38,916 nucleotides of DNA from the NCBI GenBank assembly GCA_030594815.1, contig JAUVEN010000014.1, positions 1 through 38,916 on the forward strand. Reading direction: 5' to 3'. Position 1 is the first letter of the stretch, and each line of letters begins with the position of its first letter. A program made the position numbers and the translations under genes. The stretch is from Gammaproteobacteria bacterium (GTDB lineage Bacteria; Pseudomonadota; Gammaproteobacteria; UBA6429; Thiohalophilaceae). The notes below the pieces were generated by a model. The model ran no database searches and had not been told where the DNA came from. It worked only from the letters and a program-made list of their open reading frames with translations. Below are positions 24,899 to 34,201 of the stretch, piece by piece.

Positions 24899-25402
24899 AT
24901 GAAAAAAATCGTACTATTATTTTTTCTCTTCTTTGCTTCGCTACAAACTGTACTCGCGCAGCAACTCCCTGAATACAGTCTTAAATATGATCCAAAGCGC
25001 AATTCTTTTCAGGATGGCCGCGATGCAATTAAGTTGGCAACACAGACTAATCGCAGAATACTTATTGAGGTGGGGGGTGACTGGTGTAAATGGTGTCATG
25101 TATTAGATCGTTTTTTAAATGAAAATCCAGATATTAAAAAAGAATTACACCAAACATTTGTTTTTCTTAAAGTGAATGTTAGTGAAGAAAATTATAATGA
25201 AGAATTCTTAAAAGTCTTTCCTCGACCTTTGGGTTACCCACATATGTATGTTACCGAAAAAGATGGCAACTTACTTTTGTCTAAAGATACAGGGGATTTC
25301 TTCGTCAATAGAAAATATTCAGCTAAAAAATTCAAAGCCTTTTTTAAACGTTGGTCAACAAACAAGAAGATAGCAAATGGTTCAGTCAACGTCATTAAAT
25401 AG
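24899..25402 (+). CDS. Exported thioredoxin-like protein (WCKWCH)
   Basis: A 167-residue protein with a Sec signal peptide (1-20, ending VLAQ) and a thioredoxin-like domain whose redox motif is GDWCKWCHVLDRF at Cys63-Cys66. The WCxWCH form is typical of the thioredoxin_7/DUF255 neighbourhood rather than of DsbE. A segment FPRPLGYPHMYVTEKDG supplies the cis-Pro region. Its last 26 bases overlap the start of the Tat small-subunit gene, implying translational coupling, and so a role in folding or maturing the exported GMC complex is likely but inferred. Confidence 0.82.
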   Translation: MKKIVLLFFLFFASLQTVLAQQLPEYSLKYDPKRNSFQDGRDAIKLATQTNRRILIEVGGDWCKWCHVLDRFLNENPDIKKELHQTFVFLKVNVSEENYNEEFLKVFPRPLGYPHMYVTEKDGNLLLSKDTGDFFVNRKYSAKKFKAFFKRWSTNKKIANGSVNVIK

Positions 25403-25958
25403 ACGCAGGTTTATGCAACTATTAGCAACTGTTGCAGCTGCATATCCCCTTTCAGGTTTATCTGAAAATCGTCAGCAAGCATTAGTATCTAATCATGTAA
25501 GTAAAGAACCGTGGGTGACAATTTCTTCGGTACAGGAACATTTGTTTCCAGCAGATAAAAATTCCCCCGGCGCGAGTGATATCAATGCTTTGCTATATTT
25601 ACAAAATATGATGGCAACGCCTGACTTTGATAAAGAGCGAGCTGAGCTTATTCATAATGGTGTTGGCTGGTTAAATGATCTTGCAAAACAACAACACTCA
25701 AAAACATTTATTCAGCTTGATAGCACTACAAAAGAAAATATATTGAGACGTGTAGAAAGTAGTAATGCGGGATCACGCTGGCTCTCCACACTTTTAACAT
25801 ATTTAATTGAAGCATTGTTATCCGATCCGGTTTACCAGGGAAATCCAGATGGAATTGGTTGGAACTGGCTACAACACCAACCTGGTTTTCCCTTGCCAAC
25901 TGAAAATAAAAAATATTTTAAAATAGGAAAAAATAGATACAGGCACACTAAAGCATGA
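25377..25958 (+). CDS. Gluconate 2-dehydrogenase subunit 3 family protein, Tat-exported
   Basis: A 193-residue protein with a twin-arginine signal NRRRFMQLLATVAAAYPLSG near residues 8-27. The mature part has ITSSVQEHLFP-like ISSVQEHLFPADKNSPGASDINALLYL, the characteristic N-terminal pattern of the gamma or small subunit of FAD-dependent periplasmic dehydrogenases, and later YQGNPDGIGWNWLQHQPGFPLP. In these enzymes the small subunit carries the Tat signal and exports the flavoprotein that has none. GAAG lies 9 bases before the ATG, inside the preceding gene. The GMC gene starts 4 bases before this gene's end (ATGA). Confidence 0.88.
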   Translation: MVQSTSLNRRRFMQLLATVAAAYPLSGLSENRQQALVSNHVSKEPWVTISSVQEHLFPADKNSPGASDINALLYLQNMMATPDFDKERAELIHNGVGWLNDLAKQQHSKTFIQLDSTTKENILRRVESSNAGSRWLSTLLTYLIEALLSDPVYQGNPDGIGWNWLQHQPGFPLPTENKKYFKIGKNRYRHTKA

Positions 25959-27634
25959 GCAAAGATTATGATGTTTGTATTATAGGTAGTGGTGCTGGTG
26001 GCGGGCCTGTCGCATTAGAGCTTGCTAAGGCGGGTAAGTCGGTGCTGGTATTAGAAAAGGGCCCTTGGTTAACCGAAAAAGATTTTTATAAAGATGAATT
26101 AGCCTGTTGCCGCCATAGCGTGTATACCCCGCAATTAGCTGATGAAAAGCATGTTATAGAAGAACAGTATCAGGATGGAAGCTGGCAAGGAGAATCTACA
26201 GAAGAGTCCGGTTGGGATTTTTGGAATGGTAATGTAGTCGGTGGTTCATCTAATTTTATGAGTGGTTTTTTTTACAGGCTTAAAGCAAAAGATTTTCATT
26301 TACTTTCGGAATTTGGGCCTATCAAGGGTGCTAATATTGCAGACTGGCCAATCAGCTATGATGAGCTGGAACCGTACTATACAAAAGCAGAAACAGAAAT
26401 AGGCATATCAGGTCAGGTAGAACAGCATCAGCACCAGGAGCCTCGTTCAACGAAGGACTTCCCTTATCCACCAACTTTTGAACACCCTATTGTGAAGCAT
26501 ATTGATAAAGCTTGTGAGCAACTGGGGTTTACATCATTAAAAACACCAAGAGCTATTTTATCAAAACCGGATATGGGACGAAAAAGCTGCGAGTACTCAG
26601 GCTATTGTGGCAGCTATGGTTGTTCAACCGGTGCGAAAGGAAGTTCACGTGCAGCTTTATTGAATCGCGCAATAAAAACAGGAAACTGCAAAATATTACC
26701 CAATGCTAAAGTTGTAAAGATCGAAAGTGACAATAAGGGTAACGTGACATCCGTTAAATATTTTGATGAAAACAATATAGAAAAATCAGTCAGCGCAAAA
26801 ATAGTTGTTGTCGCATGTCAGGCGATTGAAACCAGTCGTTTGCTTTTGACTTCTACAGGGCCTAAACATCCAAATGGATTAGGTAATAACAACAATCAAT
26901 TAGGTAAAAATTTATTGTTCTCAGCGGGTGGCTCGGGCACTGGTGAATTTACCTATAGTAAGTTAGATAAGTTAACTGCAGATCAGTTAAAAATACGCGG
27001 TCCATTTGTCAATCGAAACTTACAAGATTGGTATTTTATTAATGATAAAAAAATGGGTGGTTCAGCAAAGGGGGGCACGATAGATTTCTTGTTACGCCAC
27101 CCGAACCCGATAAGTAAAGCAATGCGCCTAAAACGAGATGATAATGACAAATTGGTTTGGGGCAATGAACTTAAACGTAAAATAAAATCTGCATTTGTAT
27201 CGACTCAGGATTTACGTTTTGAAGTTTTTAATGACTGGCTGCCTACGGATAATTGTTTTGTTAGTTTAGATCACAAGGTGAAAGATAAATGGGGCTCGGC
27301 TGTTGCAAAAATTCGTATTGGTTATCATGAGCATGATTTAAAAGTTGGTGAATATTTAAGTCAAAAGGCCGTTAAAGTTTTGCAACAAATGAATGCCGAT
27401 AATATTCGTTATAATGTAAGTGGTTCTCCTCCAGCCAATCTTGTTGCGGGTGGTTGCCGTTTTGGGAATGATATTAAAACATCAGTTTTGAATAAAGATT
27501 GTAAAGTACATGATGTCGATAATCTTTATGTGACCGATGGAAGCTTTATGCCTACTGGTGGAAGCGTGCCTTACACATGGACAATTTATGCTAACTCATT
27601 TCGTGTGGCTGACATTATTAAAAAACGGGTATAG
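25955..27634 (+). CDS. GMC-family FAD oxidoreductase (large dehydrogenase subunit)
   Basis: A 559-residue flavoprotein. The FAD-binding motif GSGAGGGPVALELAKAG is at residues 11-27, followed by VLEKGPW, WDFWNGNVVGGSSNFMSGFFYRL, a Cys-rich stretch CEYSGYCGSYGCSTGAKGSSR around 210-228, and the C-terminal GMC segment NLYVTDGSFMPTGGSVPYTWTIYANSFRVADII with the His/Asn-type active-site region. It has no signal peptide and is expected to be exported folded with the Tat small subunit encoded just upstream. Relatives oxidise sugars, sugar acids or alcohols and pass electrons to a cytochrome c or quinone. No cytochrome gene is adjacent. Substrate unknown. Confidence 0.9.
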   Translation: MSKDYDVCIIGSGAGGGPVALELAKAGKSVLVLEKGPWLTEKDFYKDELACCRHSVYTPQLADEKHVIEEQYQDGSWQGESTEESGWDFWNGNVVGGSSNFMSGFFYRLKAKDFHLLSEFGPIKGANIADWPISYDELEPYYTKAETEIGISGQVEQHQHQEPRSTKDFPYPPTFEHPIVKHIDKACEQLGFTSLKTPRAILSKPDMGRKSCEYSGYCGSYGCSTGAKGSSRAALLNRAIKTGNCKILPNAKVVKIESDNKGNVTSVKYFDENNIEKSVSAKIVVVACQAIETSRLLLTSTGPKHPNGLGNNNNQLGKNLLFSAGGSGTGEFTYSKLDKLTADQLKIRGPFVNRNLQDWYFINDKKMGGSAKGGTIDFLLRHPNPISKAMRLKRDDNDKLVWGNELKRKIKSAFVSTQDLRFEVFNDWLPTDNCFVSLDHKVKDKWGSAVAKIRIGYHEHDLKVGEYLSQKAVKVLQQMNADNIRYNVSGSPPANLVAGGCRFGNDIKTSVLNKDCKVHDVDNLYVTDGSFMPTGGSVPYTWTIYANSFRVADIIKKRV

Positions 27635-27638
27635 GTTA

Positions 27639-27680
27639 AAAGTTATTTTGAGGGCATGCTAACCGGCCCCAAATAACTTT
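27639..27680. terminator. Hairpin shared by two convergent genes
   Basis: AAAGTTATTT (27639-27648) pairs perfectly with AAATAACTTT (27671-27680), with GAGGG and CCCC extending the stem. It follows the GMC stop and overlaps the last codons of the convergent hybrid kinase. No T-run, so only a candidate terminator. Confidence 0.5.
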
Positions 27681-30115
27681 CGTACGCGCTCAAGTAATAC
27701 TTGTTGTGTAAGCGGTTTAGTGAGTAAATTCTTTTTAAGATTTTCATCTACCGAATCTGAATTAATTTCATCAGAAAACCCACTGACGAGTTGTATTATC
27801 ACAGACGGATATTTTTCTTGTACTATTGTTGCCAGTTTGAAGCCATCCATATTTGGCATAACGATATCAGAAAGCATTAAATTGACATTACTCGCCTCCA
27901 ATATTTTCAAAGCTTCTTCTCCGTCTTTGGCACAAAATATCTGGTAACCCTTTTGTTGTAACATTTCAGAAAGTAACGTCAGTAAAGCAGGCTCATCATC
28001 GACAACAAGAATTGTTTCTTTGCCACTTAGATTGATTATAGCCGAGGGTTGTTCTATTTGTTTTTCTTCACTACTTCCCTGGTATCGCGGGAAATAAAAT
28101 CTAAATTGAGCACCATGATTAATTTCTGAATAGACAATGATTTGACCACCACTACGTTTTACAAAACCATATACCTGGCTTAAGCCTAACCCGGTACCTT
28201 GATCACCTTTGGTCGAATAAAAAGGATCAAATATTTTTTCTTTTGTTTCCTCATCCATACCGCAACCCGTATCCGTAATACTAAGAGTGGTATAGTCACC
28301 AGTTTTCAGCCCTAATAGATCTGCATTGTATTTTTGTAAGTTTTGATTTTGGGTTTGTATAATGATTTCACCGTTGCCTTCGATAGCATGCATTGCATTA
28401 ATAATAATATTAAGGGTGGCATCTTCCATGTCATTACTATCAAGCCAGACTGGCCAGAGATCTTCGTCTAAATCAAACTTTAATTTAATTCGTGCAGTGA
28501 GTGTTTTCTCTAACATATGTTGTTCATCGGACAACAGCATATTGAGATCCAGAACCTCGGCATCAGCACTTTTGCTGCGTGAAAAGCCTAATAATTTTGA
28601 AGTTAGTTTTGTACCACGTTGGGCTGCATGTTCAATTTCTTTTACGTACTCGTTTAAATCAGGCTGATCATTAAGAAAATCTCTTAATAAATCACAGTAG
28701 CCAAGGATAACACCAAGCATATTATTATAGTCATGAGCGATACCTCCGGTAAGTTTACCGAGTGCTTCCATTTTTTGTGAACTGCGCAATCGATGTTCAT
28801 GCTGCTTACGTTGAGTTGTATCGGTAGAAATAACGCCAATGGCATAAATATTCTTATTATTATCGAGTAATGGAAATTTAGTGGAGATATAGGAAAAGAC
28901 ATTATCATAAGATTTGATTTTTTCCTCCGATTCAAATGTTTCACCATTATTTATAACGGCTTCATCGTTGAGCGATATGGAGTCAGCAATTTCTTTAGAG
29001 AAAACATCAAATGATTTTTTCCCCAGAACATTAATTCTTTTTACATTATAGAGTTGTTCAAATTTTTCATTAATAAAAATAAAGCGACCTGATTTGTCTT
29101 TAATATAAATAACAGCAGGGGAGTGATCCATCATCGCCTGCATATCGCGCTTGTTTTTTATACTAGAAGAAATGCTTGCACGAAAAACCAAAAATAAAGT
29201 GAGATTGAATAATATTAAAAAAGCGGCTAACCAAATAACCGGAAGTAATAATTTCTGATAGAGGATATTAATTGGAGTATAGATAAAGGTGTAATATTCG
29301 TAAATCGGGTTATAGCTAACGTTAGATATTATAGAACCTTTACTATGATGTGTTATAACCGTTGTAATGTTTTTATTGTATTGCTCTGGCAAGTTGAATG
29401 TTGGATCGTTTAGAAAGTTGTAACTGTCTCTTGCAACAGGTTTGTTATATGTTTCTGCGTAGCTGGATTTTTCAATACCTGAAACATATTGTCGATATAA
29501 ATCTTTTCTGATTATGATGGCGTTCATATGATCGGGCAGGCTTTTTTCAGACCAGATACTTTTTGCAGTATCAAATCGAAGGCCGGCAGACATTACAGCG
29601 GCAATCTCACCCTTACTATTTTTGATACGATAGCGTAGTGGAATAAGCCATTCATTTAATGCTTTCATATAAAAGGTTCGACCCATAACCATATTATCTG
29701 AAACCAGGGCTTTCTTAAAAGAAGTTGCTGTTTCCGGAGTAGTTAATAAGTTGGGTATATTCTTACGATCGATAGTAAAACTGGTAGTTTTGAGCTGACC
29801 TGATAAATCCGCAAGACCAAAACCGGCAAGTTCGGGATTCTTTTTTATTAAGGAATTGAGGAGATGTTTTGCCTGAACAGGTTTTTGAAAAGCATCTAAT
29901 TCTATAAGTCGTTCACCAATTATATCCAGTAAAGTCTCATTTTTACGTAACAGGGAATCAAGGGAGTGAGTAAAAATGTTATTAGCATATTCTAATTCAA
30001 TGCGTGCATCATTTTTAATATCTTTCCACTCGACATAAATCATCGCCGATGCTGTGATCAGGGAGGAAAAAATAATAAATATATATATCCGCCATAGGGG
30101 GGTAAATGAGCGCAT
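27659..30115 (-). CDS. Hybrid sensor histidine kinase (Cache–PAS–HisKA–HATPase–REC)
   Basis: An 818-residue kinase with a membrane helix at about 9-27, a Cache-like periplasmic sensor to about 280, a second helix (PVIWLAAFLILFNLTLFLVF, about 287-308), a PAS domain at about 322-440 (MMDHSPAVIYIKDKSGRFIFIN), a phosphoacceptor helix KMEALGKLTGGIAHDYNNMLG with His461, an HATPase domain (DTGCGMDEETKEKIFDPFYSTKGDQGTGLGLS) and a C-terminal receiver domain from about 700 with the phospho-accepting Asp750 in LMLSDIVMPNMDGF. The H box of the HDYNN type is that of the large hybrid kinases. No separate response regulator or phosphotransfer gene is adjacent. Signal unknown. Confidence 0.92.
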   Translation of the reverse strand: MRSFTPLWRIYIFIIFSSLITASAMIYVEWKDIKNDARIELEYANNIFTHSLDSLLRKNETLLDIIGERLIELDAFQKPVQAKHLLNSLIKKNPELAGFGLADLSGQLKTTSFTIDRKNIPNLLTTPETATSFKKALVSDNMVMGRTFYMKALNEWLIPLRYRIKNSKGEIAAVMSAGLRFDTAKSIWSEKSLPDHMNAIIIRKDLYRQYVSGIEKSSYAETYNKPVARDSYNFLNDPTFNLPEQYNKNITTVITHHSKGSIISNVSYNPIYEYYTFIYTPINILYQKLLLPVIWLAAFLILFNLTLFLVFRASISSSIKNKRDMQAMMDHSPAVIYIKDKSGRFIFINEKFEQLYNVKRINVLGKKSFDVFSKEIADSISLNDEAVINNGETFESEEKIKSYDNVFSYISTKFPLLDNNKNIYAIGVISTDTTQRKQHEHRLRSSQKMEALGKLTGGIAHDYNNMLGVILGYCDLLRDFLNDQPDLNEYVKEIEHAAQRGTKLTSKLLGFSRSKSADAEVLDLNMLLSDEQHMLEKTLTARIKLKFDLDEDLWPVWLDSNDMEDATLNIIINAMHAIEGNGEIIIQTQNQNLQKYNADLLGLKTGDYTTLSITDTGCGMDEETKEKIFDPFYSTKGDQGTGLGLSQVYGFVKRSGGQIIVYSEINHGAQFRFYFPRYQGSSEEKQIEQPSAIINLSGKETILVVDDEPALLTLLSEMLQQKGYQIFCAKDGEEALKILEASNVNLMLSDIVMPNMDGFKLATIVQEKYPSVIIQLVSGFSDEINSDSVDENLKKNLLTKPLTQQVLLERVRKLFGAG

Positions 30116-30338
30116 GAATTAACTATAAATGAATTAAGCTTGATTATAAATATGTTTTTTTTAAATTCGTGATGGAGATGTAGCTTGAAACAAGTTAAGC
30201 GAGTTTATAATTGTTGACTAATAAACAATACGTAAATAATAGCTAAGAGCAGCGTAAAATTAGAGTTCTTAGTTATAAATAGCTATGACTTATTTAGTTT
30301 CTAATAAGGAAAGTATTAAGTTCTAATGGAGTGCAATT

Positions 30339-31679
30339 TTAAGTTAACAATATCGAATATGTTAAACCTATAGCAGCACATGCCCCTATCACTTGAACAA
30401 TCCCGACCTTATACTTAAATAAAGCAACAAAAGCTACTGCACCAATAATTGCGGAAACCCATTCAAAGTTTGCATCAAAGCCTTGTGGCCAAAGAACATG
30501 GTAAGCAAAGAAGGTAGCAAGGTTTAAAATAACACCAACAACGGCGGCAGTAATACCTGTTAAAGGTGCTGTAAATTTCATATCACCACGCGTTGCTTCT
30601 ACCGCAGGGCCACCGAGTAATATAAAAAGAAAAGACGGTAAAAAAGTGTACAAGGTTGCAACACTGGCCCCGGCAGCACCGGCCATTAAAAGTGCATCAG
30701 GGCCAAATATTTCTTTCGTCCAACCACCAACAAAACCGACGAAGGCTACAACCATGATCAGTGGACCCGGAGTCGTTTCACCTAAGGCAAGACCATCAAT
30801 CATTTGAGTTCCGCTTAGCCATGCGTATTGTTCAACACCTCCCTGGTAAACATAAGGTAAAACGGCATAAGCGCCACCAAAGGTAACCAGTGCGGCTTTG
30901 GTAAAGAACCAACTCATTTGTGTAAGAGTACCTTGCCAGCCATAAGTTAAAGTTAGCGCGATCATTACTGCGCCACCAATGGATAATCCAATTAAAATGA
31001 AAACAATAAAGCGACTCCATTTAAACCTGGCATGCTCGGGTATTGGAGTGTCATCATCAATAATAGCCGGGCCAAAAGATTCTTCGGAACTGCCATGTCC
31101 GCCACCCGCCTTAAATTTATCGGGTGCATATCGTGAACCGATATAACCAATAATACCGGCCATTAAAACGATGTAAGGGAAGGGTATATTAAGGGCAAAA
31201 ATAGCAATGAATGCTAAAACCGCCATGCTACGCAATACGTTATTTTTTAATGCGCGAGAACCTATGCGGTATGCGGCAAAAACGACTATGGCTGTAACGG
31301 CTGGTTTAATACCATATAAGACACCTTCAACGGCAGATACATCACCAAAGGAAAGGTAAATCCAGGTAAGGGCAATAAGGATAAATAGTGAAGGTAAAAC
31401 AAATAAAACACCTGCAGCTATGCCACCCCAAACGCCATGCATCAACCAGCCAATGTATGTCGCTAGTTGTTGTGCTTCTGGTCCGGGTAGAACCATTGTG
31501 TAATTAAGAGCATGTAAGAAACGATGTTCAGATATCCAACGGCGTTTTTCAACCAGCTCCTGATGCATCATACTGATTTGACCTGCAGGGCCGCCAAAAC
31601 TTATAAAGCCAAGTTTTAACCAATAAACAAAAGCTTCTGCAAATGAAACCGGAGCAGGTCGCTCGAGTGAATTTTCCAT
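30339..31679 (-). CDS. chrA: Chromate transporter ChrA, two-domain
   Basis: A 446-residue inner-membrane protein with two homologous CHR halves. The first begins FAEAFVYWLKLGFISFGGPAGQISMMHQELVEKRRWISEHRFLHALNYTMVLPGPEAQQLATYIGW, and the second begins FTKAALVTFGGAYAVLPYVYQGGVEQYAWLSGTQMIDGLALGETTPGPLIMVVAFVG; each has the conserved GG(P/A) and PGP. A cytosolic loop of about 40 residues with GGGHGSS joins them. ChrA is a chromate/sulfate antiporter giving chromate resistance; relatives may carry other oxyanions. Transcribed alone; a REP-like element lies upstream. Confidence 0.93.
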   Translation of the reverse strand: MENSLERPAPVSFAEAFVYWLKLGFISFGGPAGQISMMHQELVEKRRWISEHRFLHALNYTMVLPGPEAQQLATYIGWLMHGVWGGIAAGVLFVLPSLFILIALTWIYLSFGDVSAVEGVLYGIKPAVTAIVVFAAYRIGSRALKNNVLRSMAVLAFIAIFALNIPFPYIVLMAGIIGYIGSRYAPDKFKAGGGHGSSEESFGPAIIDDDTPIPEHARFKWSRFIVFILIGLSIGGAVMIALTLTYGWQGTLTQMSWFFTKAALVTFGGAYAVLPYVYQGGVEQYAWLSGTQMIDGLALGETTPGPLIMVVAFVGFVGGWTKEIFGPDALLMAGAAGASVATLYTFLPSFLFILLGGPAVEATRGDMKFTAPLTGITAAVVGVILNLATFFAYHVLWPQGFDANFEWVSAIIGAVAFVALFKYKVGIVQVIGACAAIGLTYSILLT

Positions 31680-31724
31680 ATAAAACTTTCCTTTAACACA
31701 TAATGTTGTTCAGTTAAGGTGCTA

Positions 31725-31805
31725 TTTTTTGTAGGTTCGAATTCATACGAACGCGGTGCAAGTTTTAACCTCGGCGTACGAACAAATTCGTACCTACATT
31801 TTTAA
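31725..31805. repeat. REP-like two-hairpin element
   Basis: GTAGGTTCG (31731-31739) opens the element and ACCTAC (31792-31797) closes it, so the ends are complementary. Inside, GTTCG/CGAAC (31735-31739, 31748-31752) and GTACGAA/TTCGTAC (31776-31782, 31787-31793) form two stems. The TTTTGTAGGT head is shared with the hairpins at 14735, 16164 and 16343. It lies between convergent-like ends of the chrA promoter region and the thioesterase gene. Confidence 0.6.
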
Positions 31806-31821
31806 ATGTATAAATTTATTA

Positions 31822-32232
31822 TTATATTTTTTGTACAAACCAGTTATAGCTTGCGATGCACGTTACTGTGTTTTCTACATCTTTAATTTCAACATTGACA
31901 GAAATGGATGCGCGTCCTTTTTTCGCAAACTGCGTGTTAAATTTTTCTTGTGTTTCATCTGAAATAGATGGGTAAGCAATAATTGTTTTAATAGCGGGTT
32001 TCTTAAACTTAACAGTGGCATCACGAAGAACAGGAATCACTTTACCGACAAGTTCAGGGAATAATGTTTGTAGAAATTCTCCGCTTGCAGTTTCGGCTAA
32101 GGTAAATTGTGCACTTGCATGCATTGTCGCTAAATGATTATGGGTGTCATCATTAAAAGCTAGTTCAAGCTTCCCATCGACTGCTTGTGTTATCCCTACT
32201 TTTTTAACGAAAGGTATTTGTACTACGTCCAT
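31822..32232 (-). CDS. DUF4442 hotdog-fold thioesterase-like protein
   Basis: A 136-residue protein of the hotdog fold in the DUF4442 / YiiD C-terminal group. The central helix segment DTHNHLATMHASAQFTLAETASGEFLQTL matches the fold's conserved NHxxTMHxxAxFxLAExASG pattern, and the last strand reads VTCIASYNWFVQKI. The family is thought to hydrolyse acyl-CoA-like thioesters, but no substrate is known. It starts one base after the stop of the PQ-loop-like gene, so it is probably the last gene of the algZR operon. Confidence 0.82.
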   Translation of the reverse strand: MDVVQIPFVKKVGITQAVDGKLELAFNDDTHNHLATMHASAQFTLAETASGEFLQTLFPELVGKVIPVLRDATVKFKKPAIKTIIAYPSISDETQEKFNTQFAKKGRASISVNVEIKDVENTVTCIASYNWFVQKI

Positions 32233-32233
32233 G

Positions 32234-32824
32234 CTAAGCCTTTTTTATTTTGGTTCTTCTTATTATTACCATTAAGACAAAGAGTATACATGCAATGGCT
32301 GTTGTTGCCGGAAATAAAAGTGTTGTTATAGAATAGTTTTCTAATGCGACAATAACAATGATATTGCGGCTTGCCATTAGGTTAAAAAAGGTGAGTTGTT
32401 CTTCATAGGGCTGGTTGTAAGATTTTCTAAAGGTTGGCACAAAACCAAGTAGATCAACGGTTGTTAATATGATTACGGACCATAAGGGATTAGAAGTGAA
32501 ATACCATAAAGGTAATGAGGTCATTGCGAGAATAAAAAATAACCAGTCAATATTTGAAATCATACGATTGGATTTTTTTGTATACGCTAAAAAGGCGACG
32601 TAAAGAGTTATAAGCCCGGAAACACCGATTGGCCATGCACCGGCACCACCTTTATCAGTTAGTGTTGCAAGAAAAACAATAAAGGTAACTGAGGCCCATA
32701 TGATCCAGGAAAAAGCGTGCGGTTTTGTTTTACCCTGGTGAATTGAGAGGATATAAGGAATAAAGGCAATAAAGGTTATTGCGATAGCAATGGCACTGAA
32801 TATTTCTTTGTATATCAGAGCCAT
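32234..32824 (-). CDS. PQ-loop-like membrane protein, unknown
   Basis: A 196-residue integral membrane protein with about six hydrophobic segments. The N-terminal FIPYILSIHQGKTKPHAFSWIIWA strongly resembles the PQ-loop repeat of SWEET-type or lysosomal cystine transporters (PxxxxxxxxGxTxxxSxxxW), and a second half with DLLGFVPTFRKSYNQPYEE could be the matching repeat. A small-solute transporter or a chaperone-like membrane role is possible, but I do not recognise a named family. It follows DUF3999 by 6 bases. Confidence 0.6.
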   Translation of the reverse strand: MALIYKEIFSAIAIAITFIAFIPYILSIHQGKTKPHAFSWIIWASVTFIVFLATLTDKGGAGAWPIGVSGLITLYVAFLAYTKKSNRMISNIDWLFFILAMTSLPLWYFTSNPLWSVIILTTVDLLGFVPTFRKSYNQPYEEQLTFFNLMASRNIIVIVALENYSITTLLFPATTAIACILFVLMVIIRRTKIKKA

Positions 32825-32830
32825 TAATAA

Positions 32831-34201
32831 TTACTCAGACATTTTTTTCATTAAACCTACCGCCATCCAGATCAACATCAATGCTGCAGAAATAAGTGCA
32901 ATCCATAAAATCCAGTGACGCCAGTTAATTTCTTTTGCTTTAGGTTCTAAAGCTTGCTTATTAATAGCACGCATCGTGTCTGTTAATAGTAGAGCTATAC
33001 TAATCATATTGGCGTCCGAGACTGCATTATTTGGAACATGAGGTAGTAGTTGGTTTGCATTAATATTTACAGGTTTTACCTTAGCACTACCCCAGACAAC
33101 ACGATAGGGTGCTTGACCACGCGCAACAAAAACAAGTTGCTGTGGATACCATGCTAATTTTACTTCAGGTGTGCCAGAGCCAATTCCTCCACCTTGTTGA
33201 TCAAATCGTAACAGCCATTGATTATCCCGGTTAGGTGAAATATTAATTTTAGTTTTTTCTATATCGGTTCCATTTACTGACAAACGATAAAGTAATGTTG
33301 AACCACGATGTCGCCATGGTTGTTCAGTATTTGTTCTGGATAATACACGAACCATAACAACCGTATTATTTTCAGGAAGTTTAATCTCTAACTGGCGGGC
33401 CAGTGATTTTAATTGATTTTGAAAAGCATACTCACCGGCCGTAGCTGTTGCATGAATAGAAATGTTTTTCCAGTTTTGTTTTTTATAAGTGGATGATTGA
33501 GTATGTGTTACTTCAATACTTTCTATTTCCAGACCGGGTTTTTGATCTTGAAACAAGATTTGTAAGTAATTTGTTTTTGCTGAGTATACGTTAATGGTAT
33601 TTTCTATTAATCGATGGTTTTGGTACGAGAGATTAACCAGTGTTTTTCCACTGGCAACAAGTCGCCAGCGTTCAAGGTTGCTACTTTTAGATACTTTTAA
33701 TTTTCGAATAAAAGAAGCGTTGTCAGAATTTTTCCAGGTAATCTTTAATTCATTAACAGGTTTTTTCCATTCACGTAAATCAATAATATAACCCGCTAAA
33801 CGATTATTTTGTTCATCATTAGGTAAACGGCTATGAATATCAATGACTTCACCTTGCGCGTTTCGTTTTATATTTAAATGAAGATTAGAAATAGATTGCC
33901 CGGTTTGTTGATAGAGAGGATAAAAGGGCATATTTTTTGTTTCAGTTTTTGTACTACGTTGTATTGCCGTGCTGCGTAATCCATGAGGAACAATATGGCC
34001 ATTACCGTTTAATACTCGTAGATCACCTAAATCAGGCCGGCTTATACTTTCATAAACGACAGCAGGAATTTCAAGTTCATAATAAGGCGTATTTCCATTT
34101 GTTTGTGTTTCTGCAATATAGGCAAAATCTTGCTCAGACAAAGCCAAAATAATTTTTGGCAGGGTAATTAATAAAAAGAGAAGTGTTAGCTTATTCTTCA
34201 T
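32831..34201 (-). CDS. DUF3999 family protein
   Basis: A 456-residue periplasmic protein with a signal peptide (1-20) and a single C-terminal membrane helix (WILWIALISAALMLIWMAVGLMKK). It matches DUF3999, which is usually the partner of a DUF2339 membrane protein: here its start overlaps the DUF2339 stop by 11 bases. Visible segments include PAVVYESISRPDLGDLRVLNGNGHIVPHGL near the N-terminus, WRHRGSTLLYRLSVNG, WLLRFDQQGGGIGSGTPEVKLAWYPQQLVFVARGQAPY and the tail region PNNAVSDANMISIALL. Function unknown; a cell-envelope complex with DUF2339 is inferred. Confidence 0.9.
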   Translation of the reverse strand: MKNKLTLLFLLITLPKIILALSEQDFAYIAETQTNGNTPYYELEIPAVVYESISRPDLGDLRVLNGNGHIVPHGLRSTAIQRSTKTETKNMPFYPLYQQTGQSISNLHLNIKRNAQGEVIDIHSRLPNDEQNNRLAGYIIDLREWKKPVNELKITWKNSDNASFIRKLKVSKSSNLERWRLVASGKTLVNLSYQNHRLIENTINVYSAKTNYLQILFQDQKPGLEIESIEVTHTQSSTYKKQNWKNISIHATATAGEYAFQNQLKSLARQLEIKLPENNTVVMVRVLSRTNTEQPWRHRGSTLLYRLSVNGTDIEKTKINISPNRDNQWLLRFDQQGGGIGSGTPEVKLAWYPQQLVFVARGQAPYRVVWGSAKVKPVNINANQLLPHVPNNAVSDANMISIALLLTDTMRAINKQALEPKAKEINWRHWILWIALISAALMLIWMAVGLMKKMSE

